Origin: Eopsaltria australis | Lineage: Eukaryota > Chordata > Aves > Passeriformes > Petroicidae | Direction: 5' to 3' | DNA length: 64,000 bases | Assembly: GCA_034509425.1 (NCBI GenBank) | Contig: JAVTVJ010000452.1 | Span: 2,356,001 to 2,420,000, forward strand | Shown: piece by piece, positions 55,001 to 62,982 of the stretch | How positions within the stretch are numbered: position 1 is the first letter of the stretch | How the letters are laid out: each line of letters begins with the position of its first letter | Translations under genes and position numbers: made by a program | The notes under the pieces: generated by a model | Told to the model about the DNA's origin: nothing | Seen by the model: only the letters and a program-made list of their open reading frames with translations | Database searches by the model: none

Positions 55001-58000
55001 TGCATGTACTTTAACTCTCATGACTGTATTCGGATATTTATTTGGAGTACTGTCATACTTGTTGGTAGATTGCCTATGGAGAAGCTGTTAAAATATATTT
55101 AACTCATTTTGGAAATGGTTTTAGGCAAGAAGTTCCAGGTGGACACGAATTTGACTTAATTTTACGCAGCTCTGCCGGTACTGCCCCAAACCCAGAACTA
55201 CACAATACATCCTGGTATGAATCTGTAATGTGGACTACACAAGACTGGAAACAGAGGAAAATAGCCATCCATTTTGTGAAGCATGATGAAATGCTTCAAC
55301 ATCCTGAAGACACCTTGCTTATGATAGAAGGTAAGGTCAATTGCAGATATACCAATTCTTACCGCACTGTGTCCACTCTGTGTATGTACGAAGTAAGATA
55401 TGTTGGATTGTATTACTGAATAATAATTAAGTAAGTAGTTATGATCATAAAGGCATCTTCAAAGAAAAGAAAACCTCAGCTGGAACTATAAGTTACTGTT
55501 GTGCAAACAGGAGATGGTCATCTGTGAAGGTCTTGTAAGGTGCTTCTGTCTATTTTAAAACTATGCCAATATTGTTTATTGTTGATTATAATAAAATTAA
55601 CATCTGAATATATTTATTTTTCTAGCTGTGCTTAATGATTTTTCAGTTCTGATTTAAAACTTGCCGAGTCTTCTAAACAAGCTTCTGATAATACAAGCCT
55701 CCAATTAACTTTGTCAGCCTCTGGATGTCAGTGTTGTTTCAGATTAATAGAGCTTCCCTCAGTGTGAGTTTTTTTGGTTTGGTGTGGTTTTTATCAGATT
55801 TCCTCAGAGAAGAGAAATAGCCACTGACCTTTAAACAAAGCAATTTAGCAAGAATACTGTTGAGGAATTATTATATAATAAAAATAATAAATTGCATATA
55901 GCACCATTCAGAGTTCAAAACAAAGTCTTCAATTGTGCCCAAGTTGTGATGTGAATAAGCAAATGTAAGTCAGGTGGTCCTCTGTGTGAGGGTCAATGAC
56001 AAAACCCCTTCTGTTTTCTGCTTTCTTTTATAATGGATTAGTTCTGATAGCTGCTTTATTTCTGACGTGACCTTTTCTTTCTGAAAAAAAGAGAATCTGT
56101 TTCTTCTCCATTTTCCTAGAACTGCTGAGCAATATAACTCAGTAAATCGATTTTCAGATATTAAAGTGTCAGCAATTAAGTATGTCTGTAAATGACTATG
56201 TGCATATAAAAGATCAGTTAAGTTGCTTTGATTTTTTTCTAAGAAAATGGCTAGTAAAATCATAGGAGTAATTAAATGAAAGTGACGTTAACTGTATACA
56301 ACTTCTTGGTTACAGTTTGAGCTATGAGGAAGATTTAAGGCATGTGCTTTGATAAATGTCAATCTTTGTTTCTTAATTGAGTCTGTTGTTGAGTAAAACT
56401 GAGAAGGTATTGGGCTTTTTTTGAGTTTTCAGTAGTGGATATCAATTATTATTGAAGGCCCTGAAATTATCTGAGAAATATAAGTTGTTCAGTTTATTTC
56501 TTACTACTGTTCAAGAAACCATGTTTTTTTTTGTTTTAATAGGTGGAACACGAAAAGAAATCTGGAAGCTTACAAAAAGATTTAAGTGTGTTATTCCCGT
56601 GAGATCCACAGAAGATGATCTTGAATTATTAGACCTTTCAGCTCCTTTTCTTCTGCAAGGGAATGTAAAATACTATGGGTAGGTTGAAAGTATTTGTTGG
56701 TATTTCAGTAGTGGCATTAATAGATAGCATTTTCTTCAGTAATTCAGACTGCAGTGCTGAAGGGATAACTTAACCAAAGGTTCTTTGATGTAAAATACAT
56801 AGCATGATCCACAGTACTGACATCAGAGATGAAATGCCGTATCATTTGATACCTGCTATCAAAGGACTGACTGCAGTTTGGCTCTTGATCTGTAAATCTT
56901 AAGCCCTTAATTACACAGCACTGCAGTTTCAGCCTTGTCTGTAGTGGAGGGGTAGGGCAGTGTGCTATAGAAGTGGAAACACACATGCAGTGCAAAGTAC
57001 CTAAATACCTCTTTTAGTCCAGATCTTCCATTCTCTGGTCTCACTCAGACTAAAGTCAAAACATACATGGTTTTTAAAACTGTATGCTGAGGGGTTATGT
57101 ATATGTATATCTATATGTATATATACAACGTAACAGATAATATTTAAATAGAGACACAGAAAATAATCTCAGCCTGTCAATCTACAACTCATTCACCCAT
57201 TCGTAGTGTTGGGAAGACTTGAGGTTTGGATGCAGCAAGGGATTTTGGACAGCCTTCCCTTAGCGTTTGTAACTTACTGTGATCCACAGCACTGCAAAGT
57301 GCCTTACCTGTTCGTGGATGTCATTTACTGTAGAGACCACTTCAACAGATTCCTGAATTCTACGGTTCCAAAGCTATGGAATACAGTACACACGCCTAGG
57401 TCTGGTGTCTGTGATCTGCTGTGCAATGCTGTGTTCCTGCTCAGTGAGAGCTGTTAGCTGTGTGTTACCCCAGCAATGCCCGGCAGCATGCAGCTCCTGA
57501 GCTCAGAAATACCAGTCTCTTTCATGCAAGCTACTGAGTCCTCTCTCTCAGCAGTTCAGGCAGAGCGCAGTGCAGTGGGGCACTATGCCAAGTCTGCAGG
57601 CAGTTAAAAAATTTCTGTGCAGAGATATTCCATGTTTCATGTGAACTGTAAAGTTTCCCATAAGGGCCATCCATAAAATGAATACAGGTAATTGTTTCTC
57701 TTTGTCATATATAGTTTTGACCTTTCTAGATACTGCTGCCTACAGCTTTTTTTTTAATAAAGGCAGTATATGGGTACTCCTACCGGGACAGGATCTTCAC
57801 CAATAGGAAGTATTTCCTCTTGCACTTTCATAATCCATATATTTCCCCAGCTACACACAACTCACCTTTAGACATCTTTCTCTCTTCAAATGGTTGGACT
57901 GTAAAAGTAAATGGTTTATAAGGTATTCTATGATTGCTTATAGAATATTTAGGAAGGGACCTCACAAGTATGCTGACATTTCAGAGCTATGTTTCATGCA

Positions 58001-61000
58001 TGTTTTTATCAGTGGCATATACTTAGCAAAGTCTAGAAAAGATTCTGTATGGTAGAATGAGTTATATGTATGTGCATATACATGTATATTCATTTATATA
58101 TAAAAATAAACACAGACACACTGCATATAAAAATTCTCAGTTAAGTTACTTTATTGGAGTTTGAGCGGGTTTTTTAAAGAAAGAAAGTGACTTAACAGAG
58201 CTTGACTTTATATCACTTATGCAGAAGTAGTTTTATTGATTTTTATGACAAGCTTTGCATAGAATTCTAAAGATAATAAATGTTTTTTTCAAGTTCTACC
58301 TGTAATATACTAATACAGAAGCTTGATTTGGAAAAAACAGTTTTGTTCTGTAATTTCATTCCTTGAGGCAAATGGGAGCAAGTTTGAAAACAGTTCTTCA
58401 GTATTTCCATCTACTTGGCAGCATTAGCTCACTATGTCATGTGTAAAATTTATAATAATTGGTGTAAATACACCAGTAATAAAATAGATTAACAACTCTG
58501 TTAATATTCTCAACATAGGCAAAGCCAGATTTATCCAAAACTCTCTAATGCATTTAGAGTGTACTACAAGTTAGATTCATTCCTTCTTTTACAATGTGAG
58601 AACTAGTGGCATATGAGCATACGTTTAGCAATGTAGAATGGCTTGGGTTGAAAGGGACCTTTCATGATCATCTGATCAAACCCCCTGCCCTGAGCAGAGA
58701 CACCTTGCACTACACCAGGTTGCTCAGCTCCATCCAGTCTTATCTGGAACACTTCCAGGTACAGGGCATCCACGGTGTTTCTGGACAGCCTGTTCCAGTG
58801 CCTCAACTCTCTGTAAAGTATTTATTCTCTCTGCACAATCAACTCTTAACCTCTTCCAGTTAAAACTGTTGCTCCTTGCTCTTTGCTAAAGGCCCTGGTT
58901 AAAAGTCTCTCTCTGTCATTCTTATAAGCCCCTTTTATATTCTGAGAGGCCACAGTAGGGTCTGCCCAGAGCCCTCTGATTTCTAGGCTGAATAGCCCCA
59001 GCTCTCTCAACCTTGAGGTACAGTTTTACTCTTGTCTCTTAACTGAAGTGGTCTTTTCCAGATTTATTTCTTGTTTCCAATGCTAGGTGCAAGCAGTGTT
59101 CAACTCCAAAGCCTATGAAGAGTCTAAGTTCCATTGCAGCAGAACAGCACCCATCATGGGAACCAACTGAAATAGCACAAGGTCAGCTGACATGATACTG
59201 TCCTGAAATACTTTCGTGCCTTGATTCTGCAGTGTTGACATAAACTAGTTTGATTTGCAGTTCTAGGTTGCAGTTCTGTACAGAAAGCATGTAATTATGG
59301 TCATGTTGAATATGGTGCTAAAATTCATTCACTTTTTACCCATTGAAATAACATACTTACTTTTGGAACTACTGCAGTATGAATTAAATTATTTTATATG
59401 TTGACTAGTTTCTTCTACCACAGGTATCAGTAGTAACACATGGTAGAGATGTCATGAATTTTTGGTTGTAGATGTTACTTTTAAACTGTGTATGTACTTG
59501 CAGTCCTAGAAGTTAATCTTGCTTTTCCTTTTGAAGATACTGTTTTTCTGACTTGAACTAAAGAGTCTTATTTAACGGCTCCTACAAGTTAGACTTTTAT
59601 CTTCCGTAAACTTTTATGTTCCAGAGAACAATCAAGAAATAATACCCAAATGAAAGGAATTAGACCACAACAATTATGTGTATTCCGTGCTTCACATGTT
59701 AAAATGCTGGAAATGGAGTTTGTAACTTCACAGTGCATTAAGGAAAAAGAATATTTGCATGTTTATTGATTATATGTTTTATATATATATATAACATATT
59801 AAGTTGGAATATCTAGCAGTATATAAAATTTTTCTAAAAGAAGAAAAATACAGTGATTTTCTTAAATAAACTGTAACACTTGTATCCTTTTAAATGATTG
59901 TAAAGTGTATAATAACTGTGAGTGATTGACACTTAATTTTCAATATGAAAATGCTATTAATTGATGCTTCCTGACAGTTACACTATTTTATATATGTTAT
60001 TCTTCTATCAGCTGTATTTTCAGACTAAATTACATACCTGCAAGTATATCAAATCAGTTGAACATAAAATGACTACCAGTTAAGGTAGGTGTACCCAGAA
60101 AAGACTGATACAGAGTTGTACAAACTTTGTTTCAGTTATTTTATGTTTGCAGCATAACAGTTACTGCTGCCAGTGAGGAAGTGACTGTAGCCATTTACTT
60201 ACACTGGAATACTTTCAGAACTGCGAGCAAAATTTTTTTTCTGAACAAGCCTGGTAGCTTTTATTACATCATATCAAATAAACTGTTTTCCTCAGAAGAT
60301 AGTTTTCAGGTGGAAGTTCTTATTCCTACTGAATTAAGAGCACCTCTCCTTTAATATTCCATCAAAAAAAGAACACAGGAGTAGGAGGATCCTACTAAGG
60401 TAGAATCTAAGATCTAAGCAAATACTAGCTTTTTGTTTACTAGCATGGGAATAAGTACTTAAAAATCTTCATGTGTTTTTATAGACTCGTCTATTAAAGT
60501 ATTTCTAGGAAAATTGCAATGTGGTCTTAAAAGATAAATGACATCTTTCAGAGCCACTGTGTTTTGGTCTGTTAATTTATACTTCTAATGACAGTATTCA
60601 AAATCAGTTACGATTAAAAGAGGGATATTTTCAGCTTGAGTTGTTACAGTTTGCCTTCCATATTCTCTCAGAGAAATACCAATTTTTCGTTTCTTCAGTT
60701 TTAGGTATTGAACTGCTCCAGTATGTTTTTATTATGAAGTTTACACTGATTGATGAAACAGGAGCACTAAATGCATACCTTTTTGATTATGTAAGTAAAT
60801 CCAGGTAAAGGTAGGCTCTACAGATGATGTGAGTTTGGATTTTATTTGTTCTTAAAATGGCAAATGTATGTACACAAATAGTCCTTCTATGTTACCTGCA
60901 GTGGTTTGTGGGAATAATTACAATGCTGTAACATTGTTAATACTGTACAGAATATAGAATTTTAAAGAATAAAGACAAAACTGAAGCTTGAAGGTAGTTT

Positions 61001-62982
61001 ATTTGGTATTTCCATTAACTTTTATATATTCCTATGGCTGAATTTCTCTTATTGGCAGTGTTAAGTTATGCAGCCTGCTGTGTGAATGATAGGAGTGTTT
61101 CAGGATTTATGCAGTTACCTTCTGCATTAGTTTAAAATCTTATTACCTCTTCTTTTAACTCTCATTAGATTCTGTCCATTCATTAATGTTTGATTGTTTT
61201 GTTTCATCTTATTGTGAGGTAAGGAGGCCTTCTTTCCCTAGGCAGCTGTATCTGTACAGATATTTATCTTGGATTTCAGAAGCAGTTTATTCAACTGCTT
61301 TATTAACCTTCGAATTAACCTATCTTCAGTTTTCTCTGAAGCAAGTTATGACCATTCGTGCTACCTGAGACAGTGAAGGACAGATGGTTTTCCTGTTACG
61401 GCAGTGTGGGTGTGACAAAATGGGACAGAAAAAGAATTTAGTGGGATTTTTTTTCTGCACAGCAGTGCTGTTTAATGTGTATATATCTGCACGTTTTTCA
61501 CCATTATATTGAATTACTTTCAACAGGACTTTATGAGAATACTCTTCCTAGTTTAATTTTAAGACTCTAAGTACAAATAATACCAGAAAAAATGTGTTTG
61601 TTCTTAATATACATGGTGTTTTAACAGGAAAGGAGGTCAAAGACTACAATCCCCATTTCAGCCAGTCATCTTTTCCTTCTACTGTCCTTTTTCCTTTTTA
61701 TATCAAGAAATTAAACTGCAAAAGGAAGGTGGGGAAAATGGTTTAAACCATCTCTTGATGCAGAATTCCAAAAATTTTTACTTCAGGGTGGCTCACTTTC
61801 TTATGAGATCCTGCTCAGTACTGCAGTTTAGCTGCAGGAAAATACCCACTGGCTGTTCTGAAGTGCCAGCTGCTCGCATTCCTGCTGGTGGTACTTCAAA
61901 GACAAGCCAAGGGTTTCCAAGCCTAAACTCCAGTCCTTCAGCAGCACCTGAGAAGGAACTGGGCCTCCTTGAAGTGCAGCTTTACATTAGCTGCAAGTTG
62001 CACTTCCATAGGAACACAATTCTTTTCTTTCCTCCCTTCCTTACAGGAACAGTCAGTGAAGGAAAAAACTGAAAAATTTTAATAGTGAGAAGAGAGAGTT
62101 ACCTGTGTCATTTTTGCTGCTGGATTGTCCACTAACTTCTGATCATTGCCATTAAACATGTCATAAAAAATTATGCAGAGGCAGATTATTCTGTATTTGT
62201 ATCTTTTAACAAAAATGAGAAAGTACTATCAAAATCTTAGCTCACTCTGAGAAATTACAAGATGATGAGCCATTAGAGATAGAAAATCAGGTAACAAACT
62301 TAGAATAAATTTAGGGTTTTTTTCAGTCATGCTTATTGCATGTGATTTAATAATACACAGAAAATGTTTATTTAACATTTGAATGTTCCATTTATTATTT
62401 TCTGTCTCCATTCAGAAGTGTACCTCACCTTTTTTCCATAGTTTCTAAAACTGTCAAAAAGAAACTCACACAAAGGGAGTTCCACAGGTTGCAGTGCCCC
62501 TTGTTTTCAAGTGATTTTGTTCCTCTCAAGATGGGAGGGACTGTTGAGGAGGACTGACCATCTTTTCTGGCCATAACATTGTCTGATATTGCCTGGTTGT
62601 GAAAGTTGATGAGGAATGTCTGCCAGTTATGCATAGAGACCTACATGTGTGCTTTTTGGGTGGCTGTAGTCCCTAAATACTCAGGGGGACTGAAAAACAG
62701 ACTTAATTTTTTCAGAAGGTTTGGGTTTTTTCTGTATCTGTACAGCTTTTTGAAATAAAGTTATTCTTCTGTTGTGTTACCTGATTTTAAATTCCTGAAA
62801 GAACATGCAGTCAAGGTTCTGGCTAATGATTTCTTAAGCCTCTTTCTACACCTCGTATTTTTCTGTTCTCTTTCAGGAAAAGTTTTTCCAAATTCCTGCC
62901 TCTGAAATTTTAACTAACAATTTTCTTCAGGAAAAGATGCAGATGACCATGAACACACTCTGTCCTCCAGGAAGAAAATTAG
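12961..62982 (+). CDS. POT1: POT1, protection of telomeres 1 (spliced, 18 exons, 3' end missing)
   Basis: POT1 binds the single-stranded G-rich telomere overhang and joins shelterin through TPP1, protecting ends from damage signalling and controlling telomerase access. Joined exons are 12961-13083, 17141-17213, 18553-18644, 22036-22146, 23876-23923, 25035-25149, 30938-31068, 39711-40001, 43977-44132, 49489-49649, 51982-52070, 53211-53255, 53714-53870, 55125-55330, 56543-56678, 59087-59181, 60699-60790 and 62877-62982. They give 742 codons plus one base with no internal stop. From residue 150 on, the protein aligns with human POT1 over its whole length: OB1 (about 155-290), OB2 (about 292-445), then OB3 with a resolvase-like insert and zinc cysteines C525, C528, C646 and C649. 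Residues 1-149 are absent from human POT1. Human POT1 is 634 residues. As I recall, chicken POT1 is about 778, which fits this frame plus one missing last exon. All introns are GT-AG. Identity is near certain from recalled family sequence; exact ends are read by eye. Confidence 0.97.
13084..17140 (+). other. POT1: POT1 intron 1 (after coding exon 1)
   Basis: AT-rich. Contains a TA/TG microsatellite (15811-15870). No other repeat or gene recognised. Confidence 0.6.
15811..15870. repeat. (TA)n/(TG)n compound microsatellite
   Basis: Alternating TA, TATG and TG units over about 60 bases, purine-pyrimidine alternating almost throughout. Confidence 0.9.
17141..17213 (+). CDS. POT1: POT1 coding exon 2 (extension, OB-like strand 1)
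   Basis: Residues 42-66, beginning [19 protein letters not shown]. The acceptor is TTTGTAG|G and the donor CAAG|GTACTG, phase 1. The motif GVV, then P seven residues after the G, then GTD plus an aromatic, has nearly the same spacing as in OB1 of the same protein (GVVKFFKPP...GTDY, residues 173-189). Confidence 0.9.
17214..18552 (+). other. POT1: POT1 intron 2
   Basis: 1.3 kb. Includes a moderately GC-rich patch at about 17770-18050 of unknown origin, possibly an old repeat. Confidence 0.6.
18553..18644 (+). CDS. POT1: POT1 coding exon 3 (extension)
   Basis: Residues 66-96, [11 protein letters not shown] through KITRRG. The acceptor is CTCTAG|AT and the donor GTGGG|GTAAAA, phase 0. It contains the strand INVLIYGKM, in which Y82 occupies the place of the OB1 aromatic F208 (human F62), followed 14 residues later by a conserved Gly in both copies. 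Confidence 0.9.
18645..22035 (+). other. POT1: POT1 intron 3
   Basis: 3.4 kb with a CR1 3' fragment (19332-19510), T-rich runs at about 20535-20557, and an A run at about 21817-21830. Nothing else seen. Confidence 0.6.
19332..19510 (-). mobile_element. CR1 LINE 3'-end fragment
   Basis: Begins CATAGAATGGTTTGGGCTGG, the reverse complement of the CR1 3' terminus, and continues with CCTGCCCTAGGGAGGGA, CCAAAGCCCTGTCCAGCCTG and GGGGCATCCAGAACTTCTG, all standard CR1 3' blocks. Severely 5'-truncated and diverged. Confidence 0.9.
22036..22146 (+). CDS. POT1: POT1 coding exon 4 (extension, end of OB-like unit)
   Basis: Residues 97-133, [14 protein letters not shown] through EAGSAIY. The acceptor is CATAG|G and the donor TTAT|GTATGT; the exon is exactly 37 codons, phase 0 at both ends. 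The beta-rich [10 protein letters not shown] segment aligns without gaps to [10 protein letters not shown] of OB1. The basic loop TARKDGRHE lies where OB1 has its Y235-Q240 DNA-contact loop, but those contact residues are not conserved. Confidence 0.92.
22147..23875 (+). other. POT1: POT1 intron 4
   Basis: 1.7 kb, AT-rich, with a GC-richer patch around 23190-23330 of no recognised family. Confidence 0.6.
23876..23923 (+). CDS. POT1: POT1 coding exon 5 (linker between extension and OB1)
   Basis: A micro-exon of 48 bases, 16 codons, residues 134-149 ([16 protein letters not shown]). The acceptor is CCACAG|A and the donor GTG|GTGAGT, phase 0 at both ends, so it could be skipped without losing frame. 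It is rich in Thr, Ser and Ala, as expected for a flexible linker ahead of OB1. Confidence 0.88.
23924..25034 (+). other. POT1: POT1 intron 5
   Basis: 1.1 kb, no repeats or other genes recognised. Confidence 0.6.
25035..25149 (+). CDS. POT1: POT1 coding exon 6 (start of OB1)
   Basis: Residues 150-188. It matches the human N terminus: [19 protein letters not shown] corresponds to human residues 9-27, followed by [15 protein letters not shown]. The acceptor is TCCAG|T and the donor ACTG|GTATGT, phase 1. The human initiator Met would fall at the first codon here, but the bird codon is Ser and is read through from exon 5. Confidence 0.97.
25150..30937 (+). other. POT1: POT1 intron 6
   Basis: 5.8 kb, AT-rich, lying inside the OB1 coding region. 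No repeat family or gene recognised. Confidence 0.6.
30938..31068 (+). CDS. POT1: POT1 coding exon 7 (OB1 core)
   Basis: Residues 188-231, [13 protein letters not shown] through VRFHRIK. The acceptor is TTACAG|A and the donor AAAG|GTATGT, phase 0. F208 in [10 protein letters not shown] corresponds to human F62, a known single-stranded DNA contact. Confidence 0.97.
31069..39710 (+). other. POT1: POT1 intron 7 (largest)
   Basis: 8.6 kb. Carries a CR1 fragment at 34686-34780 and a run of about 15 A's ending at 31805. The rest is unassigned AT-rich sequence. Confidence 0.6.
34686..34780 (-). mobile_element. CR1 LINE 3'-end fragment
   Basis: CACAGACACGGAGAATCATT followed by AAGATTGGAAATTACCTCTA and AGATCATCAAGTCCAGCATT, the reverse-complement 3' end of a CR1 subfamily. 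Decays into unique sequence after about 95 bases. Confidence 0.85.
39711..40001 (+). CDS. POT1: POT1 coding exon 8 (end of OB1, start of OB2)
   Basis: The largest exon, 97 codons, residues 232-328. It begins [19 protein letters not shown], keeping the residues equivalent to human Y89 and Q94 (Y235, Q240), both telomeric DNA contacts altered in human cancers. It continues through [11 protein letters not shown] into OB2 ([19 protein letters not shown]). The acceptor is TTACAG|G and the donor AAAG|GTAAAC, phase 0 at both ends. Confidence 0.97.
40002..43976 (+). other. POT1: POT1 intron 8
   Basis: 4 kb. Contains a tRNA-derived SINE (43533-43671) and small tandem duplications at 40843-40885 (TTCTGCATGCTATA units) and 43313-43350 (ATAAAGTACTGATGTTTTT twice). 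Confidence 0.6.
43533..43671 (+). mobile_element. tRNA-Ile-derived SINE with CR1-like tail (TguSINE1-like)
   Basis: The head TGTCTCAGCTGGTCAGAGCA and TGGTGCTGAGAGCACCAGGG matches the A-box and anticodon-arm region of tRNA-Ile, and GGCTTCAGTCCC matches the B box. The tail GGACTTGATGGTCTTTGTGG and GTCCCTTCCAGCTCAG, ending TGTGATTCTGTG, is the CR1 3' end. This composite is the songbird TguSINE1 structure, mobilised by CR1. Confidence 0.85.
43977..44132 (+). CDS. POT1: POT1 coding exon 9 (OB2)
   Basis: Residues 329-380, [14 protein letters not shown] through VQLAESLK, matching human VWDGTRTPFPSWRV through VHVARSLK. Includes the conserved [10 protein letters not shown] strand of OB2. The acceptor is TTGCAG|G and the donor TTAAG|GTAATC; 52 codons, phase 0. 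Confidence 0.97.
44133..49488 (+). other. POT1: POT1 intron 9
   Basis: 5.4 kb, AT-rich, with a short CR1 tail near its 3' end (49321-49394). The acceptor is preceded by a long T tract. Confidence 0.6.
49321..49394 (+). mobile_element. CR1 3'-tail remnant, plus strand
   Basis: TCTGCTTTGGGCACAGGAGT, AATCACCAGAGGTCCCTGCC and AGCTTCAGCTGTTTTGTGAT form a diverged plus-oriented CR1 (or CR1-tailed SINE) 3' end, about 95 bases upstream of coding exon 10. Confidence 0.75.
49489..49649 (+). CDS. POT1: POT1 coding exon 10 (end of OB2)
   Basis: Residues 381-434, [14 protein letters not shown] through the conserved [19 protein letters not shown]. The acceptor follows an unbroken run of about 15 T's and ends TTAG|A; the donor is GC|GTAAGT, phase 2. 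The exon lies between a plus-oriented CR1 tail (about 49321-49394) and a minus-oriented CR1 copy (from about 50001). Confidence 0.97.
50001..51655 (-). pseudogene. CR1 LINE with broken ORF2 (reverse transcriptase remnant)
   Basis: Reading the minus strand gives fragments of the CR1 ORF2 protein in order: [27 protein letters not shown], then [38 protein letters not shown] and [19 protein letters not shown]. These are the reverse-transcriptase palm and C-terminal blocks of CR1. The frame is broken several times and the central catalytic part is poorly kept, so it is dead. The 3' end lies at the low-coordinate side (GAATCATTTAGGTTGAAAAA). The endonuclease half and 5' end are missing. Confidence 0.93.
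51911..51927. repeat. (GT)n microsatellite
   Basis: Eight or so GT units between the CR1 copy and exon 11. Confidence 0.9.
51982..52070 (+). CDS. POT1: POT1 coding exon 11 (OB2-OB3 linker)
   Basis: Residues 434-464, [20 protein letters not shown] through SNVR. Acidic and Ser/Met-rich, it aligns only loosely with human LESANLTANQHSDVICQSE. The acceptor is CTTTAG|A and the donor AGAG|GTAAGA, phase 1. It lies about 330 bases past the upstream end of the intronic CR1 copy. Confidence 0.93.
52071..53210 (+). other. POT1: POT1 intron 11
   Basis: 1.1 kb, no repeats recognised; T-rich ahead of micro-exon 12. Confidence 0.6.
53211..53255 (+). CDS. POT1: POT1 coding exon 12 (micro-exon)
   Basis: A 45-base exon, residues 464-479, reading [15 protein letters not shown]; human has YEVERCQQLSAT here. 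The acceptor is TTTTAG|A and the donor ACAG|GTAGGT, phase 1 at both ends, so skipping it keeps the frame and removes 15 residues. RCQQLS is the diagnostic match. Confidence 0.93.
53256..53713 (+). other. POT1: POT1 intron 12
   Basis: Short (458 bases) unique intron. Confidence 0.7.
53714..53870 (+). CDS. POT1: POT1 coding exon 13 (start of OB3, first zinc CxxC)
   Basis: Residues 479-531, LTDHQDLSN through [16 protein letters not shown] and [12 protein letters not shown]525 and C528 correspond to human C382 and C385, half of the zinc site of the resolvase-like domain inserted in OB3. The acceptor is TTACAG|T and the donor CTTT|GTAAGT, phase 2. Confidence 0.97.
53871..55124 (+). other. POT1: POT1 intron 13
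   Basis: 1.25 kb with a CR1-like fragment at about 54315-54500. Confidence 0.6.
54315..54500 (-). mobile_element. CR1 LINE internal fragment
   Basis: CACCACAGAGCACAGATCAG, CCCCTCATGGGGAAGTTGTA, CAGTGAGGTCTCCCCTCAGT and CTTTGTTGCCCTGCTTTGGA are blocks of the CR1 C-terminal ORF2/3' region in reverse-complement orientation. Truncated at both ends. Confidence 0.8.
55125..55330 (+). CDS. POT1: POT1 coding exon 14 (resolvase-like insert)
   Basis: Residues 531-600, [13 protein letters not shown] through [11 protein letters not shown] to TLLMIEG, matching human LQEVPHEGDLDIIF through VAVHFVKNNGI. This is the Holliday-junction-resolvase-like domain nested in OB3 of POT1, where TPP1 binds. The acceptor is TTTTAG|G and the donor GAAG|GTAAGG, phase 1. 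Confidence 0.97.
55331..56542 (+). other. POT1: POT1 intron 14
   Basis: 1.2 kb, AT-rich, no repeat or gene recognised. Confidence 0.6.
56543..56678 (+). CDS. POT1: POT1 coding exon 15 (insert to OB3)
   Basis: Residues 600-645, [20 protein letters not shown] through [17 protein letters not shown] to KYYG. The [10 protein letters not shown] stretch is almost the same as in human POT1. The acceptor is TAATAG|G and the donor TGG|GTAGGT, phase 2. Confidence 0.97.
56679..59086 (+). other. POT1: POT1 intron 15
   Basis: 2.4 kb with TA/TG-rich stretches (about 57097-57126 and 58068-58110) and a CR1 fragment (58630-59020) ending close to the exon 16 acceptor. Confidence 0.6.
58630..59020 (-). mobile_element. 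CR1 LINE 3'-end fragment
   Basis: ATGTAGAATGGCTTGGGTTG, AAAGGGACCTTTCATGATCA, CAGCCTGTTCCAGTGCCTCA and GCTGAATAGCCCCAGCTCTC are the classical CR1 3' blocks in reverse complement. About 390 bases, 5'-truncated, and better preserved than the 19.3-kb fragment. Confidence 0.93.
59087..59181 (+). CDS. POT1: POT1 coding exon 16 (second zinc CxxC)
   Basis: Residues 645-677. It opens with [15 protein letters not shown], whose C646 and C649 match human C503 and C506 and complete the Cys4 zinc site. The rest, [14 protein letters not shown], is a variable loop. The acceptor is TGCTAG|G; the donor CAAG|GTCAGC is non-consensus (C at +3). A CR1 fragment ends only about 70 bases upstream. Confidence 0.95.
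59182..60698 (+). other. POT1: POT1 intron 16
   Basis: 1.5 kb, AT-rich with a short TA run at 59781-59793. No other feature seen. Confidence 0.6.
60699..60790 (+). CDS. POT1: POT1 coding exon 17 (OB3)
   Basis: Residues 677-707, [20 protein letters not shown] through LNAYLFDY, matching human ALGIVPLQYVFVMTFTLDD. I used the CAG at 60696-60698. A second AG at 60703-60704 would give an exon six bases shorter and still in frame, dropping V677 and L678. The donor is TAT|GTAAGT, phase 0. Confidence 0.96.
60791..62876 (+). other. POT1: POT1 intron 17
   Basis: 2.1 kb, no recognised repeats; a moderately GC-rich patch at about 61840-61990 is unassigned. Confidence 0.6.
62877..62982 (+). CDS. POT1: POT1 coding exon 18 (last one in the window)
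   Basis: Residues 708-743, [20 protein letters not shown] through [11 protein letters not shown], matching human [11 protein letters not shown] through FCPPGIKI. The acceptor is TTTCAG|G; the donor TTAG|GTCAGC leaves phase 1. In human POT1 the next residues are DAYPWLECFIKSY; no sequence encoding these appears from 62983 to 64000, so the final exon is outside the window. Confidence 0.96.

Noticed and set aside
57206..57457. 83-codon plus-strand open frame in intron 15
   Set aside because: No similarity to POT1 or any family I recognise, and no flanking exon signals that fit the POT1 phases.
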